DNA of 64,000 nt from Thalassotalea_F euphylliae (GTDB lineage: Bacteria > Pseudomonadota > Gammaproteobacteria > Enterobacterales > Alteromonadaceae). Position numbers and translations under genes: made by a program. Below the pieces are notes generated by a model. It saw only the letters and a list, made by a program, of their open reading frames with translations, did not search any database and had not been told where the DNA came from. Position 1 is the stretch's first letter; each line of letters starts with the position of its first letter. Positions 16,970-25,535 of the stretch are shown one piece after another. The stretch spans positions 496,001 to 560,000 of the forward strand of contig NZ_JBHUIB010000001.1 of assembly GCF_042682785.1 (NCBI RefSeq), in the 5' to 3' direction.

Positions 16970-18364
16970 TTAACTACTCGTCTTTGGCTTAGAGCGTCGT
17001 CTACTTGGTTTAGCTGGCGCATTGCCATTCGCCGCTTTAGGCTTATTCCCCTGTGGGCGACGCTTTTGTTGGCCTTTATTCACCGCATGTTTTTTCTGAC
17101 CTGAACGCTGTCCTTCTTGGTGCTCTGCGCGTTTTGGGTTAGCATTTAAGTCGAGCTTTTTAGGCTTCTTCGGTTTCTTAGGTTTTTTCGCTTTCAGCGG
17201 CTTAATTGGGCGCGATTCTGGTAGCGGGTTATTCGCTTTAAAGCCTTCCACTTCGCGGCGAGGAATATGTTTTTGAATAACATACTCAATATCTTCCAGC
17301 TGCTTGTGTTCGTCAGCGGTTACTAATGAAATAGCTTGGCCATCAACACCTGCACGGCCTGTTCGGCCAATACGATGTACATAGTCTTCTTGTACGTTCG
17401 GCAAGTCAAAGTTCACTACTTGTGGCAACTGGCTTATGTCGATACCGCGAGCCGCAATGTCAGTCGCTACCAATACTTGAATGGTTTTATCTTTAAACTG
17501 CGCGAGCGCTTTCGTGCGCGCTCCTTGGCTTTTGTTACCGTGAATGGCCGCGGCTTTATGTCCTTCTGCCTCTAAATAGCGAGTTAAGCGGTTTGCCCCG
17601 TGCTTTGTACGACAAAACACGAGCACTTGCTGCCAATTTTCGGTTTTGATGAGGTGGTTTAGTAGCGGCGCTTTTTTCTTTTTATCGGTTGCAACCAACC
17701 AGTGCTCGATAGTTGCCGCGGTTGAGTTTTCTGGCGTTACCGAAATTTCTACGGGCTTGTGGGTCAGTTCTTTTGCAAGCTCACGAATATCTGGAGAGAA
17801 GGTTGCTGAAAACAATAAGTTCTGACGCTTTTTCGGCAACAGTGCCAAAATTTTATTGATGTCGCGGATAAAGCCCATGTCTAACATGCGATCAGCTTCA
17901 TCAAGCACTAAAGTGTCAACAGCATCGAACTTAACGGCATTTTGCTGATGTAAGTCGAGTAAACGCCCCGGTGTTGCCACTAGAATATCGACACCACCAC
18001 GCAAGCGCATCATCTGTGGATTAATTTTAACGCCACCAAATACCACCGTATGTTTTGTCGATAGGTTTTTACTGTACGCTTCGATGTTCGCTTCAATTTG
18101 CGCAGCAAGTTCTCGCGTTGGCGTTAAGATAAGTACAAAACACTGGTTTGCCCCTACCTTCTTTTTACTGGCTTGAAGCTGTTGCAACGTGGGTAATACA
18201 AAACTTGCCGTTTTACCTGTACCTGTTTGTGCAGCCGCCATCACATCGCGCCCCGAAAGCACTGCAGGAATTGCCTTTTCTTGAATTGGCGTAAGTTCGC
18301 TATAGCCTTTTTCTTCAAGGGCGGAAACAATTTCTGGACATAGGTCGAGGTGTGAAAGGCTCAT
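16970..18364 (-). CDS. rhlE: RhlE-type DEAD-box RNA helicase
   Basis: 464 residues. Motifs in order: Q motif L-T-P-I-Q, Walker A A-Q-T-G-T-G-K-T at 45-52, D-E-A-D at 155-158, S-A-T at 186-188, and H-R-I-G-R-T-G-R-A-G near 330. A basic Lys/Pro/Arg-rich tail (about 385-464, with repeated K-K-P) follows, typical of RNA-anchoring extensions in RhlE proteins. It unwinds RNA in ribosome assembly or decay. It is convergent with the preceding small-protein gene and is transcribed alone. RhlE is favoured over SrmB or DbpA by overall length and the tail; subfamily confidence is moderate. Confidence 0.9.
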   Translation of the reverse strand: MSLSHLDLCPEIVSALEEKGYSELTPIQEKAIPAVLSGRDVMAAAQTGTGKTASFVLPTLQQLQASKKKVGANQCFVLILTPTRELAAQIEANIEAYSKNLSTKHTVVFGGVKINPQMMRLRGGVDILVATPGRLLDLHQQNAVKFDAVDTLVLDEADRMLDMGFIRDINKILALLPKKRQNLLFSATFSPDIRELAKELTHKPVEISVTPENSTAATIEHWLVATDKKKKAPLLNHLIKTENWQQVLVFCRTKHGANRLTRYLEAEGHKAAAIHGNKSQGARTKALAQFKDKTIQVLVATDIAARGIDISQLPQVVNFDLPNVQEDYVHRIGRTGRAGVDGQAISLVTADEHKQLEDIEYVIQKHIPRREVEGFKANNPLPESRPIKPLKAKKPKKPKKPKKLDLNANPKRAEHQEGQRSGQKKHAVNKGQQKRRPQGNKPKAANGNAPAKPSRRRSKPKTSS

Positions 18365-18469
18365 GGTGACTCTGGGTGCGGATAATAAAAAGGCGGCAAG
18401 GATACGTTAAGGTTAGTCGATAAGCAATGTTATTACCTGTTTCACGCTATTTCGAAACATTTCACCCTT

Positions 18470-18484
18470 TGTTATATTGTAACA
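18470..18484. promoter_or_regulatory. 15-base palindromic motif upstream of the M1 peptidase
   Basis: TGTTATATTGTAACA has 5-bp inverted arms (TGTTA/TAACA). Its exact reverse complement occurs at 38358-38372 before the BNR-propeller gene. The sequence resembles a Zur-type box in part. It lies 137 bases before the M1 start codon. Confidence 0.45.
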
Positions 18485-18620
18485 GTTACATCTGTCGCTA
18501 AACTTTGTTGGTTCAACGAGACTTTATCGAAAGTTGGTACGTAAACCGATAGAATGGCAAAGTTTTGCTCATCCAAATGACTAACATAACAATTAAAACT
18601 CAATAGATAGCGTTAAAGAT

Positions 18621-21071
18621 ATGAAAAATTCCTTGATTTCAGCTCTTCTATTGTCGGTAACTTTAGCTTCAACTGCGCACGCGTCTGCTATCAAGCAAAC
18701 TAAAGGCGATTTTGAAGACAAGTTCCGTCAACTAGACGAAGTACTACCTACGCCAAATGTTTACCGCAATGCAGCAGGTGAACCAGGTGAAAACTACTGG
18801 CAGCAAAAAGTTGACTACAAAATCAAAGTGTCACTTGACGAAGAAAAGCGTCGCATTACTGCTACAGAAGACATTACCTACAAAAATAACTCACCGTACC
18901 GCCTAAAGTACCTTTGGGTACAGTTAGACCAAAATATCTTCAAAGAAGATTCGATTGCTAACATGTCAAACGACTTCGGTGGCATTGGTAACCGTGGTCC
19001 TAGCGCATCTGCAGGTAGTAGTGACAAGCCAGCACAATTAAGCCTTGGCACATTGCGTCGTCAACAGTTCTTAGCCGACAACGAAGTGGGCTATGAAATC
19101 AGTGCGATTAAAGACAGCCGTGGTAACGCATTAGACTTCGTCATAGTTGGTACTCAACTGCGTGTTGATTTACCAAAACCACTAAAATCAGGCGGTGAAG
19201 TAGAGTTCACTATTGATTTCGCATTCAATATTGTTGAAGAAGACGCCGTATCTGCGCGCGCAGGTTATGAGAAATTTGAAGACGGTAATGACATTTTCCT
19301 TCTAGCACAGTGGTTCCCGCGTTTACACGCTTACACTGACTACGAAGGCTGGAACAACAAAGAATTTTTAGGTCGTGGTGAGTTCACTCTAGAATTCGGT
19401 GACTACGAAGTAGAAATTACCGTTCCTGCAGATCACATTGTTTCTTCAACAGGTGTTTTAGCTAACCCGAAAGACGTGCTAACAAAAACACAACGTAAGC
19501 GTTTAGAAGAGGCGAAAACCGCTAAGCGCCCAGTGTTTATTGTGACCGAAGAAGAAGCATTAGAGAACGAAAAAGAAGGCACTAGCAAAACAAAAACGTG
19601 GAAGTTCAAAGCTGAAAACGTACGTGATTTTGCATGGGCTTCATCGCGTACTTTCATGTGGGATGCAAAAGGCTACCAGCAAGGTGGTGACGTTCAAGAC
19701 CACGTAATGGCGATGTCTTTCTACCCTGTAGAAGGCGGTGACCTGTGGAAGAAGTACTCAACTGAATCAGTTATCCACACCATGGAAGTGTACTCACGTT
19801 TCTCATTTGATTACCCATACCCAACTGCACAGTCAGTTAACGGCCCAGTAGGCGGTATGGAATATCCAATGATCACGTTCAATGGTCCTCGCACTGAATT
19901 ACGTGATGATGGCGATCGTACCTACTCACAAGCGGAAAAGCGTTTCCTTATTGGTGTAGTTATTCACGAAATTGGTCACATCTACTTCCCAATGATTGTT
20001 AACTCAGACGAGCGTCAATGGACTTGGATGGACGAAGGCCTTAACAGCTTCTTAGACGGTGTTGCAGGTCGCGAATGGGATCCAAACATTCCTTGGGGTG
20101 TTGAGCCGCGTGACATTACTGGCTATATGAAGTCGCAAACACAAGTGCCAATTATGACGCAGTCGGACAGCGTATTACGCCTTGGCCCTAACGCTTACAC
20201 TAAGCCTGCGGCAGCACTTAACATTCTTCGCGAAGTGATTTTAGGTCGTGAGTTGTTCGACTTCGCCTTTAAAGAGTTCTCTGAGCGTTGGATGTTCAAA
20301 CGCCCTACGCCATCAGATTTTTTCCGCACGATGGAAGAAGCATCAGGTGTTGACCTAGACTGGTTCTGGCGTGGTTGGTTCTACTCTACAGACCACGTTG
20401 ATATCTCAATCGACAAAGTTTACAAACTGCGTTTAGACACGAAAAACCCTGACATCGATTTCGCGCGTTTACGTGATATTGAAAACGACAAGCCTTCATC
20501 TCTGCATGTTGAACGTAACAAAGCAGAAGGCAAAACATTGTGGATTGACCGCAACAAAGACGTAACAGACTTCTACGATGAAAACGATCGCTTCACAGTG
20601 ACGAACAAAGAGCGCAACGCCTACAACAAATTCCTAAAAGACTTAAAGCCTTGGGAACGTGAAGTATTTGAGCGTGCGGTTAAAGAAGACAAAAACTACT
20701 ACGTATTAGAATTCTCTAATGTTGGTGGTTTGGTTATGCCTATCCTTCTTCAGTTAACGTACAAAGACGGCACCGTTGAAGACCAGTACATTCCCGCTGA
20801 AATCTGGCGTCGTAACGCGAAGAACGTTCGCAAGCTTATCGTCACGGATAAAGAGAAAGAGCTTGTAAGTGTTGTTGTTGATCCAGGTTGGGAAACAGCT
20901 GACGTTGACGTTGAAAACAACCACTACCCACGTGAAATCATTCCTTCACGTGTAGAGGCATACAAGCGTAAGAAGCGTGCAGGTAAGGTTTACCGCGATA
21001 TCATGCAAGATATCAAAACTGAGCTGAAAACTGACGAAGAAGACAAGAAAGAAGAGAAAAAGGATAACTAA
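18621..21071 (+). CDS. Exported M1-family zinc metallopeptidase
   Basis: 816 residues with a signal peptide ending A-H-A-S. The gluzincin signature is complete: H449-E-I-G-H453 and the third zinc ligand E472 in W-M-D-E-G, with 18 residues between. A G-P-V-G-G-M-E-Y-P segment supplies the substrate N-terminus binding motif of M1 enzymes (GxMEN-like). It is longer than minimal M1 domains, with a Lys/Glu-rich C-terminal tail. It probably trims amino acids from extracellular peptides in the periplasm. Its TAA overlaps the ATG of the DUF6702 gene, so the two are translationally coupled. Confidence 0.92.
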   Translation: MKNSLISALLLSVTLASTAHASAIKQTKGDFEDKFRQLDEVLPTPNVYRNAAGEPGENYWQQKVDYKIKVSLDEEKRRITATEDITYKNNSPYRLKYLWVQLDQNIFKEDSIANMSNDFGGIGNRGPSASAGSSDKPAQLSLGTLRRQQFLADNEVGYEISAIKDSRGNALDFVIVGTQLRVDLPKPLKSGGEVEFTIDFAFNIVEEDAVSARAGYEKFEDGNDIFLLAQWFPRLHAYTDYEGWNNKEFLGRGEFTLEFGDYEVEITVPADHIVSSTGVLANPKDVLTKTQRKRLEEAKTAKRPVFIVTEEEALENEKEGTSKTKTWKFKAENVRDFAWASSRTFMWDAKGYQQGGDVQDHVMAMSFYPVEGGDLWKKYSTESVIHTMEVYSRFSFDYPYPTAQSVNGPVGGMEYPMITFNGPRTELRDDGDRTYSQAEKRFLIGVVIHEIGHIYFPMIVNSDERQWTWMDEGLNSFLDGVAGREWDPNIPWGVEPRDITGYMKSQTQVPIMTQSDSVLRLGPNAYTKPAAALNILREVILGRELFDFAFKEFSERWMFKRPTPSDFFRTMEEASGVDLDWFWRGWFYSTDHVDISIDKVYKLRLDTKNPDIDFARLRDIENDKPSSLHVERNKAEGKTLWIDRNKDVTDFYDENDRFTVTNKERNAYNKFLKDLKPWEREVFERAVKEDKNYYVLEFSNVGGLVMPILLQLTYKDGTVEDQYIPAEIWRRNAKNVRKLIVTDKEKELVSVVVDPGWETADVDVENNHYPREIIPSRVEAYKRKKRAGKVYRDIMQDIKTELKTDEEDKKEEKKDN

Positions 21072-21580
21072 TGACCAACCGGTTATTAACGTTCCTCGCC
21101 GCCATTAGCCTGTTAGTAAGTACTGTGTTTTCAAGCACAGTACTTGCACACCAGCAAAAAGCGGCAGAAACCACCGTACTGTTTAATAAAAACTCTGGCC
21201 AGCTTGAGATTATGCATCGCTTTTATTTGCATGATACTGAGCACGCCGTGCAAGCCCTGTTTGACAAAAATGCAGATATTCTTGATTCAAAAGAAACACA
21301 GCAGCAGTTTGCTGACTATGTTGCTAAACAGTTTTTAGCGCGCACGTTAGATGACAAAGACTTGCCATTAAACAGTGTAGGATTTGAAGTAGAAGGCAAA
21401 TTCTTTTGGGTTTACCAAGATACTGTGCCACCTAAAAACCTAAAAGGTATTAAGTTGTACAACGGTGCCCTAAGAGACTTATGGCCAATGCAAATTAACA
21501 TGGTCAATATTGAAGGTAAGGGTGACGTGCGCACGCTTTACTTCCAAGACAGTGAAGACTGGTTAGTTGCTACGTTCTAA
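21071..21580 (+). CDS. DUF6702-like exported protein
   Basis: 169 residues with a signal peptide ending near V-L-A-H. The mature part has the pattern of DUF6702 proteins: an early T-T-V-L-F-N strand, L-E-I-M-H-R-F, H-D-x-E-H-A and a C-terminal Q-I-N-M-V-N plus L-Y-F. The family has no established activity but often sits directly after an M1 peptidase gene, as here with a one-base overlap, so it is probably an accessory or maturation factor for that peptidase. Confidence 0.75.
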   Translation: MTNRLLTFLAAISLLVSTVFSSTVLAHQQKAAETTVLFNKNSGQLEIMHRFYLHDTEHAVQALFDKNADILDSKETQQQFADYVAKQFLARTLDDKDLPLNSVGFEVEGKFFWVYQDTVPPKNLKGIKLYNGALRDLWPMQINMVNIEGKGDVRTLYFQDSEDWLVATF

Positions 21581-21598
21581 AACACGCCTGTAGCATTT

Positions 21599-21630
21599 AA
21601 AAAGCCGAAGCATTTGCTTCGGCTTTTTTG
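21599..21630. terminator. Bidirectional terminator between M1 operon and rsuA
   Basis: GCCGAAGCA and TGCTTCGGC arms flanked by A and T runs. The converging genes on both sides make use in both directions likely. Confidence 0.9.
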
Positions 21631-21667
21631 TTTGCGGTTGTGTAACTTTATGGTGTTGCTATGACGT

Positions 21668-22387
21668 TTATATCACCCAATTCACTTCTTCAGGAGACAA
21701 CGGTCGACTATCACCAGGCTGTAACTTGTCATCCAAAACAATGTTACCAATGGCAAAGCGATGTAAACCGACTACAGGGTTTCGAAATCGACCAAACATG
21801 CGCTTAATTTGGTGATAACGCCCTTCGGTTAGTGTCACCAGCGTTGTATATTCGTCGATAATTTCCAACGTTGCAGGACGTGTCGTGATATCTTCATAGC
21901 CAAAATACATACCAGCAGTAAACGCATCGACATACTCTTCCGTGACTTTGTTTTTTAACGTAACTCGATACTTCTTTTCAACTTTACTGTCAGGCAAGGT
22001 CAGGGCACTTGACCAGCGACTGTCGTTTGTTAACAGCACAAGCCCTGACGTGTTTAGGTCTAACCGACCAACAATATGAAGCTCTTCGCATATCGATTTA
22101 TCAAAACTTGATGCGAGTATATCGATAACCGTTTTATGCTTTTCGTCGATTGTCGCGCTAACAACACCGACTGGTTTATGTAACATGATATAGACGGGTT
22201 GGTTATTTTGAATAACCTCACCATCGAGCGCAATTTGGGAAAAGCGATTAACGATTTGGTCGACACTTATCACCGCTTCGCCATCAACCACAATGCGCTT
22301 CTGCGCCACCATCAAGCGCACCGCTTTTTTACTGACTCCACAATGTTCAGCAATAAATTTGTCAATACGTTGGTGACTAATCGACAT
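21668..22387 (-). CDS. rsuA: RsuA-type 16S rRNA pseudouridine synthase
   Basis: 239 residues with an N-terminal S4-like domain (R-I-D-K-F-I-A to about residue 55) and a catalytic domain carrying G-R-L-D-L-N-T-S-G-L, in which the Asp is catalytic, and a C-terminal E-G-R-Y-H-Q-I-K-R-M-F motif. This makes the pseudouridine in the small-subunit rRNA (U516 in E. coli). Size matches RsuA and not RluB. It is the last of three minus-strand genes (FKBP, exonuclease, rsuA) that may be co-transcribed. Confidence 0.88.
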   Translation of the reverse strand: MSISHQRIDKFIAEHCGVSKKAVRLMVAQKRIVVDGEAVISVDQIVNRFSQIALDGEVIQNNQPVYIMLHKPVGVVSATIDEKHKTVIDILASSFDKSICEELHIVGRLDLNTSGLVLLTNDSRWSSALTLPDSKVEKKYRVTLKNKVTEEYVDAFTAGMYFGYEDITTRPATLEIIDEYTTLVTLTEGRYHQIKRMFGRFRNPVVGLHRFAIGNIVLDDKLQPGDSRPLSPEEVNWVI

Positions 22388-22417
22388 AGTGATTAAGTAT
22401 GCTTCAGATAGGTGTGG

Positions 22418-23035
22418 TTACGCATTGGCAAGCAACTGCGATACTTTAGCTTTCGATATTTTAGATATTTTGGTGATGAGTGAAAACGGGACGTGCGTAT
22501 CACCGGTTTGCTCCGCGATATCTTCAAGCATGACCAGCCACAACTTAGCTGTCATTTCCGCATCAAATAACGCGCGGTGAAAGCTGCCTTCAGCCGATAT
22601 GCCTTTGTAACGCGTTAACGTACCCAATTTATGGTTAGGCGCATCTTGATATATTCGTCTTGAAAGCAGCAATGAACAAGCGAACTCTCCGCTATAGCCA
22701 GCTGAAATGGCTTGTAGCTCGGAATCGAGAAACTTGCGATCAAATGATGCATTGTGCGCCACAAGATGCTGACCTTGTATAAAGTCTGCAAACGCCGCCA
22801 TCACCTCATGGTTGGGTGCGGCATCAAGTAGCATTTGATTGGTGATGCCCGTGTAATCTTCAATAAATGGGCTGACGCGCCTACCAGGATTCATTAATGC
22901 TTGAAACCTATCAACAATAACGCCGTCTTGAAGTTTAACTGCACCTATTTCTATTGCTCTGTCACCTTGCTCTGGTGAGAGTCCCGTGGTTTCGAAATCG
23001 AGTACCACAAGCGAGTTAGCATTCGGATTGATCAT
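22418..23035 (-). CDS. DnaQ-like 3'-5' exonuclease
   Basis: 205 residues. The DEDDh exonuclease motifs are visible: D-F-E-T-T-G near the N-terminus (Exo I), H-N-A-S-F-D (Exo II) and H-R-A-L-F-D-A (Exo III). The remainder is a short C-terminal helix, without the polymerase-binding segment of the replicative epsilon subunit. It is therefore a stand-alone proofreading or repair exonuclease (PolC/DnaQ superfamily). It lies 30 bases upstream of rsuA and 18 bases downstream of the FKBP gene on the same strand. Confidence 0.85.
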   Translation of the reverse strand: MINPNANSLVVLDFETTGLSPEQGDRAIEIGAVKLQDGVIVDRFQALMNPGRRVSPFIEDYTGITNQMLLDAAPNHEVMAAFADFIQGQHLVAHNASFDRKFLDSELQAISAGYSGEFACSLLLSRRIYQDAPNHKLGTLTRYKGISAEGSFHRALFDAEMTAKLWLVMLEDIAEQTGDTHVPFSLITKISKISKAKVSQLLANA

Positions 23036-23053
23036 AATAATGACTGGACGCCG

Positions 23054-23524
23054 TTATTGAATTTCTAGAAGTTCAACATCAAAAATAAGGGTCGAACCCG
23101 GTGCAATTTTGCCCGCAGACGTATTGCCATAAGCTAAATGTGCAGGAATAAAGAAACGTGTTTTATCGCCCACCACCATTAATTGCACACCTTCTGTCCA
23201 TCCTGAAATCACTTGATTTAAACCAAACGAAATAGGCGTGCCACGCTCAACAGAGCTGTCAAATACAGTGCCATCAAGTAAGGTACCGTGGTAATGCACT
23301 TTCACTTTAGAGGTTGCTGTTGGATGCTCGGTACCCTCGCCTTTTTCAAGCACCTGGTATTGCAAGCCTGATTCTGTTTCGATTACACCTTCGACTTGTT
23401 TATTCTCTATCAAGAAAGTTTCGCCAATGCGTTTGTTATCGAGCGCGAGCGCTTTGTTATTAGCATTACGTTGAAACCACAACACAGCAAGCGCTATCAC
23501 GACGATAAGAACAATAAATTTCAC
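23054..23524 (-). CDS. FKBP-type peptidyl-prolyl isomerase, membrane-anchored
   Basis: 156 residues. The first 17 residues are hydrophobic and act as a signal anchor. The FKBP domain covers about 65-156 with V-K-V-H-Y-H-G-T-L-L-D-G, F-D-S-S, and A-H-L-A-Y-G; these are the classic FKBP pocket segments. The short linker between anchor and domain replaces the long dimerisation domain of FkpA, so this is an FklB-like form. It isomerises proline bonds in periplasmic or envelope proteins. Confidence 0.88.
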   Translation of the reverse strand: MKFIVLIVVIALAVLWFQRNANNKALALDNKRIGETFLIENKQVEGVIETESGLQYQVLEKGEGTEHPTATSKVKVHYHGTLLDGTVFDSSVERGTPISFGLNQVISGWTEGVQLMVVGDKTRFFIPAHLAYGNTSAGKIAPGSTLIFDVELLEIQ

Positions 23525-23597
23525 AGCAAATACCTTAATCAGACACTATTTGCGGAGCAGTTTACGCCAAATAGTGCCTAATTACTTGTAAAAAGTA

Positions 23598-24905
23598 TTA
23601 AATGCCTTGCGCACTCATCGCGTGTATTAACCGTTGGAATGCAAAATTATTCGCGCCGACAAGGTAATCTCCATCACCCGCATGCCAACAATTGTCATGA
23701 ATATCTCTCATCGTCTTTGTTAATCGCTTTTCCAACTCATCAAACGATTGAGGCGAAAATGCAGCATTCTGCTCCATTTCAAACAAAGACACTGCAACAC
23801 CGCCCGAATTAACCGCTTTAGCGGGAGCAAAATTGACATTCGCTTCCCGTAGCGTCGTTATTGCACTTGCTGTACACGGCATGTTTGCCCCTTCAAATAG
23901 CCATTCGACTTTGTTTTCAATAAGTGAGCTAGCATCTTGGCTATCGACTTCGTTTTGTGTGGCACAAGGGATGGCTATTTTACAGGGAATACCCCAAGGC
24001 TTTTGTGAATCTAGCCACTCCCCCTCTTGCTCATCAAGTTTTGCATTTCGGCCACGCTCTAATAAACCGTTCACGGTATCAAGGGATATACCGCTCTCGC
24101 GATATAAACTTCCTTTACTGTTCGATAATGTCAGTACATTGGCACCGCATTCAATAGCTTTTTTAGCAGCGTGAAGTGCAACATTGCCAGCACCTGAAAT
24201 ACAAATATCTTGCCCTTCAAGCGACTTATCATGCTTTTCCAGCGCCCGTTGCACAAAAAAGATAGCGCCATATCCTGTTGACTCTGTTCTTACTTGGCTA
24301 CCACCAAATTCCACATTTTTCCCCGTTAACGCCCCTGTGAACTGATTCTGCAATCTGCGGTGTCGGCCAAACAGGTATCCAATTTCTCGTTGCCCAACAT
24401 TGATATCACCGGCAGGAATATCGGTTGTGGCGCCAATATGGCGATGTAGCTCATCCATAAAAGCATGGCAAAAACGCATTACCTCTCGATCCGATTTTCC
24501 TTTGGGATCAAAATTAGCGCCGCCCTTGGCACCACCTATGGGCAACCCCGTTATTGCATTTTTAAATGTTTGTTCCAGTGCTAGAAACTTAAACGTTGAT
24601 TCGGATACGTTGGGGTGAAAACGTAATCCACCTTTGTAAGGGCCAATCAAGTTTGCATGTTGCACTCGCCACCCTTGATTGACATGCACTTGGTCGCTGT
24701 CATCAACCCATGCCACATTAAACTGAATAATGCGATCGGGTAACATCAACCGTTCCAATATGTTGTCCTGCGTCACTAACTCCCACTGCGCGTCAGACAG
24801 TTTCATATAGGTTGTGAGCTCTTCGATGGCCTGTATATACTCCGATTGACCATCGAATTGAGCTGTCAGTTTCTCTATTACTTTTTCAAGATAAGCATGT
24901 TTCAT
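23598..24905 (-). CDS. gdhA: Glutamate dehydrogenase (NADP type)
   Basis: 435 residues, close to the usual 447 of GdhA. Diagnostic segments: G-P-Y-K-G-G-L-R-F-H-P, L-P-I-G-G-A-K-G-G (catalytic Lys), T-D-I-P-A-G-D-I-N-V and R-T-E-S-T-G-Y-G before the nucleotide-binding fold. It interconverts 2-oxoglutarate plus ammonia and glutamate. Its start overlaps the stop of the upstream small gene by 4 bases (ATGA). A strong sigma-54-like promoter lies before that operon, consistent with nitrogen or stress control. Confidence 0.93.
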   Translation of the reverse strand: MKHAYLEKVIEKLTAQFDGQSEYIQAIEELTTYMKLSDAQWELVTQDNILERLMLPDRIIQFNVAWVDDSDQVHVNQGWRVQHANLIGPYKGGLRFHPNVSESTFKFLALEQTFKNAITGLPIGGAKGGANFDPKGKSDREVMRFCHAFMDELHRHIGATTDIPAGDINVGQREIGYLFGRHRRLQNQFTGALTGKNVEFGGSQVRTESTGYGAIFFVQRALEKHDKSLEGQDICISGAGNVALHAAKKAIECGANVLTLSNSKGSLYRESGISLDTVNGLLERGRNAKLDEQEGEWLDSQKPWGIPCKIAIPCATQNEVDSQDASSLIENKVEWLFEGANMPCTASAITTLREANVNFAPAKAVNSGGVAVSLFEMEQNAAFSPQSFDELEKRLTKTMRDIHDNCWHAGDGDYLVGANNFAFQRLIHAMSAQGI

Positions 24906-25366
24906 ACGTCCTCCTTATTTGCTTGACGTTCAAGCCAGTGCGCCTTACCACTGAGTTGCTCCTGGCTATGTTTTAAGGAGCGTATGACGTTCTCGAACTC
25001 TTTTTTTGCCACTTTGTCTTGAATGAAGCGTTGAATAGTGGATATAAGCTCAATATTCTGTGACGTATCCGACACTAAACGCTGAAGCATAGACAGTTGC
25101 GCTCGCCTGCCTTGGGGCTTGGCAACGGGATGATGATAGGTAAATTTAGGCAAAATATTCGCGGCGCAATCAATTGCCATTTTGTTAAGGGAGGAAATCA
25201 CCCCCAACCTGACATCAATCGCTTCACTAAAATCAAAAACAACACTGTTTCTGTTTGACTGTTGCTGCAATGCAAGTAACTGTTCAACTTCTTCAATACA
25301 CACCTGCATGACGTCATGAAAAAGCGACAAATCACCATGTTTGTTGGTTGATGTGAAAGGGTCCAC
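24902..25366 (-). CDS. Unknown helical protein preceding gdhA
   Basis: 154 residues from a GTG start; AAGGAG lies about 8 bases upstream on the minus strand, which supports it. No family is recognised. The sequence is mostly helical and without signal peptide, with a basic patch (K-P-Q-G-R-R-A) in the middle. It overlaps gdhA by 4 bases, so it is co-translated and may modulate the dehydrogenase or share its regulation. It is the first gene after a sigma-54-like promoter. Confidence 0.65.
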   Translation of the reverse strand: MDPFTSTNKHGDLSLFHDVMQVCIEEVEQLLALQQQSNRNSVVFDFSEAIDVRLGVISSLNKMAIDCAANILPKFTYHHPVAKPQGRRAQLSMLQRLVSDTSQNIELISTIQRFIQDKVAKKEFENVIRSLKHSQEQLSGKAHWLERQANKEDV

Positions 25367-25401
25367 AACTTTTCTCCTTGCTGCTTCGTATTACTGACAT
25401 C

Positions 25402-25419
25402 TTCCAATAAATGTGCCAA
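25402..25419 (-). promoter_or_regulatory. Candidate sigma-54 promoter of the gdhA operon
   Basis: On the minus strand the element reads TTGGCAC, five bases, then TTGGA. The -24 half is an exact consensus match with 10 bases between the GG and the -12 dinucleotide; the -12 box has GG in place of GC. It lies 36-53 bases upstream of the GTG start of the operon and about 66 bases from the inverted repeat at 25485-25512. Confidence 0.6.
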
Positions 25420-25484
25420 GCTTGGCGTTATGCTAAGTACTTGAAAAGTCGCTAAGTGCGTTTCTTAATAGATGCGACTCGGGC

Positions 25485-25512
25485 ATTTTTTACAAAAGCA
25501 CTGTGTAAATTT
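25485..25512. promoter_or_regulatory. Candidate activator site, copy 1
   Basis: An inverted repeat TTTACA (25489-25494), 9 bases, TGTAAA (25504-25509), with the left flank CATTTTTTACA shared exactly with copy 2 at 26904-26914. It lies between the divergent gdhA operon and activator gene, in range to serve the gdhA-operon promoter and to autoregulate the activator. Confidence 0.55.
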
Positions 25513-25535
25513 GACAACATTTCAAGGAGCCCGAA

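Noticed and set aside
18470..18484. Zur box
   Set aside because: The match is only partial and the downstream genes are not zinc uptake genes; kept only as an unassigned palindrome.
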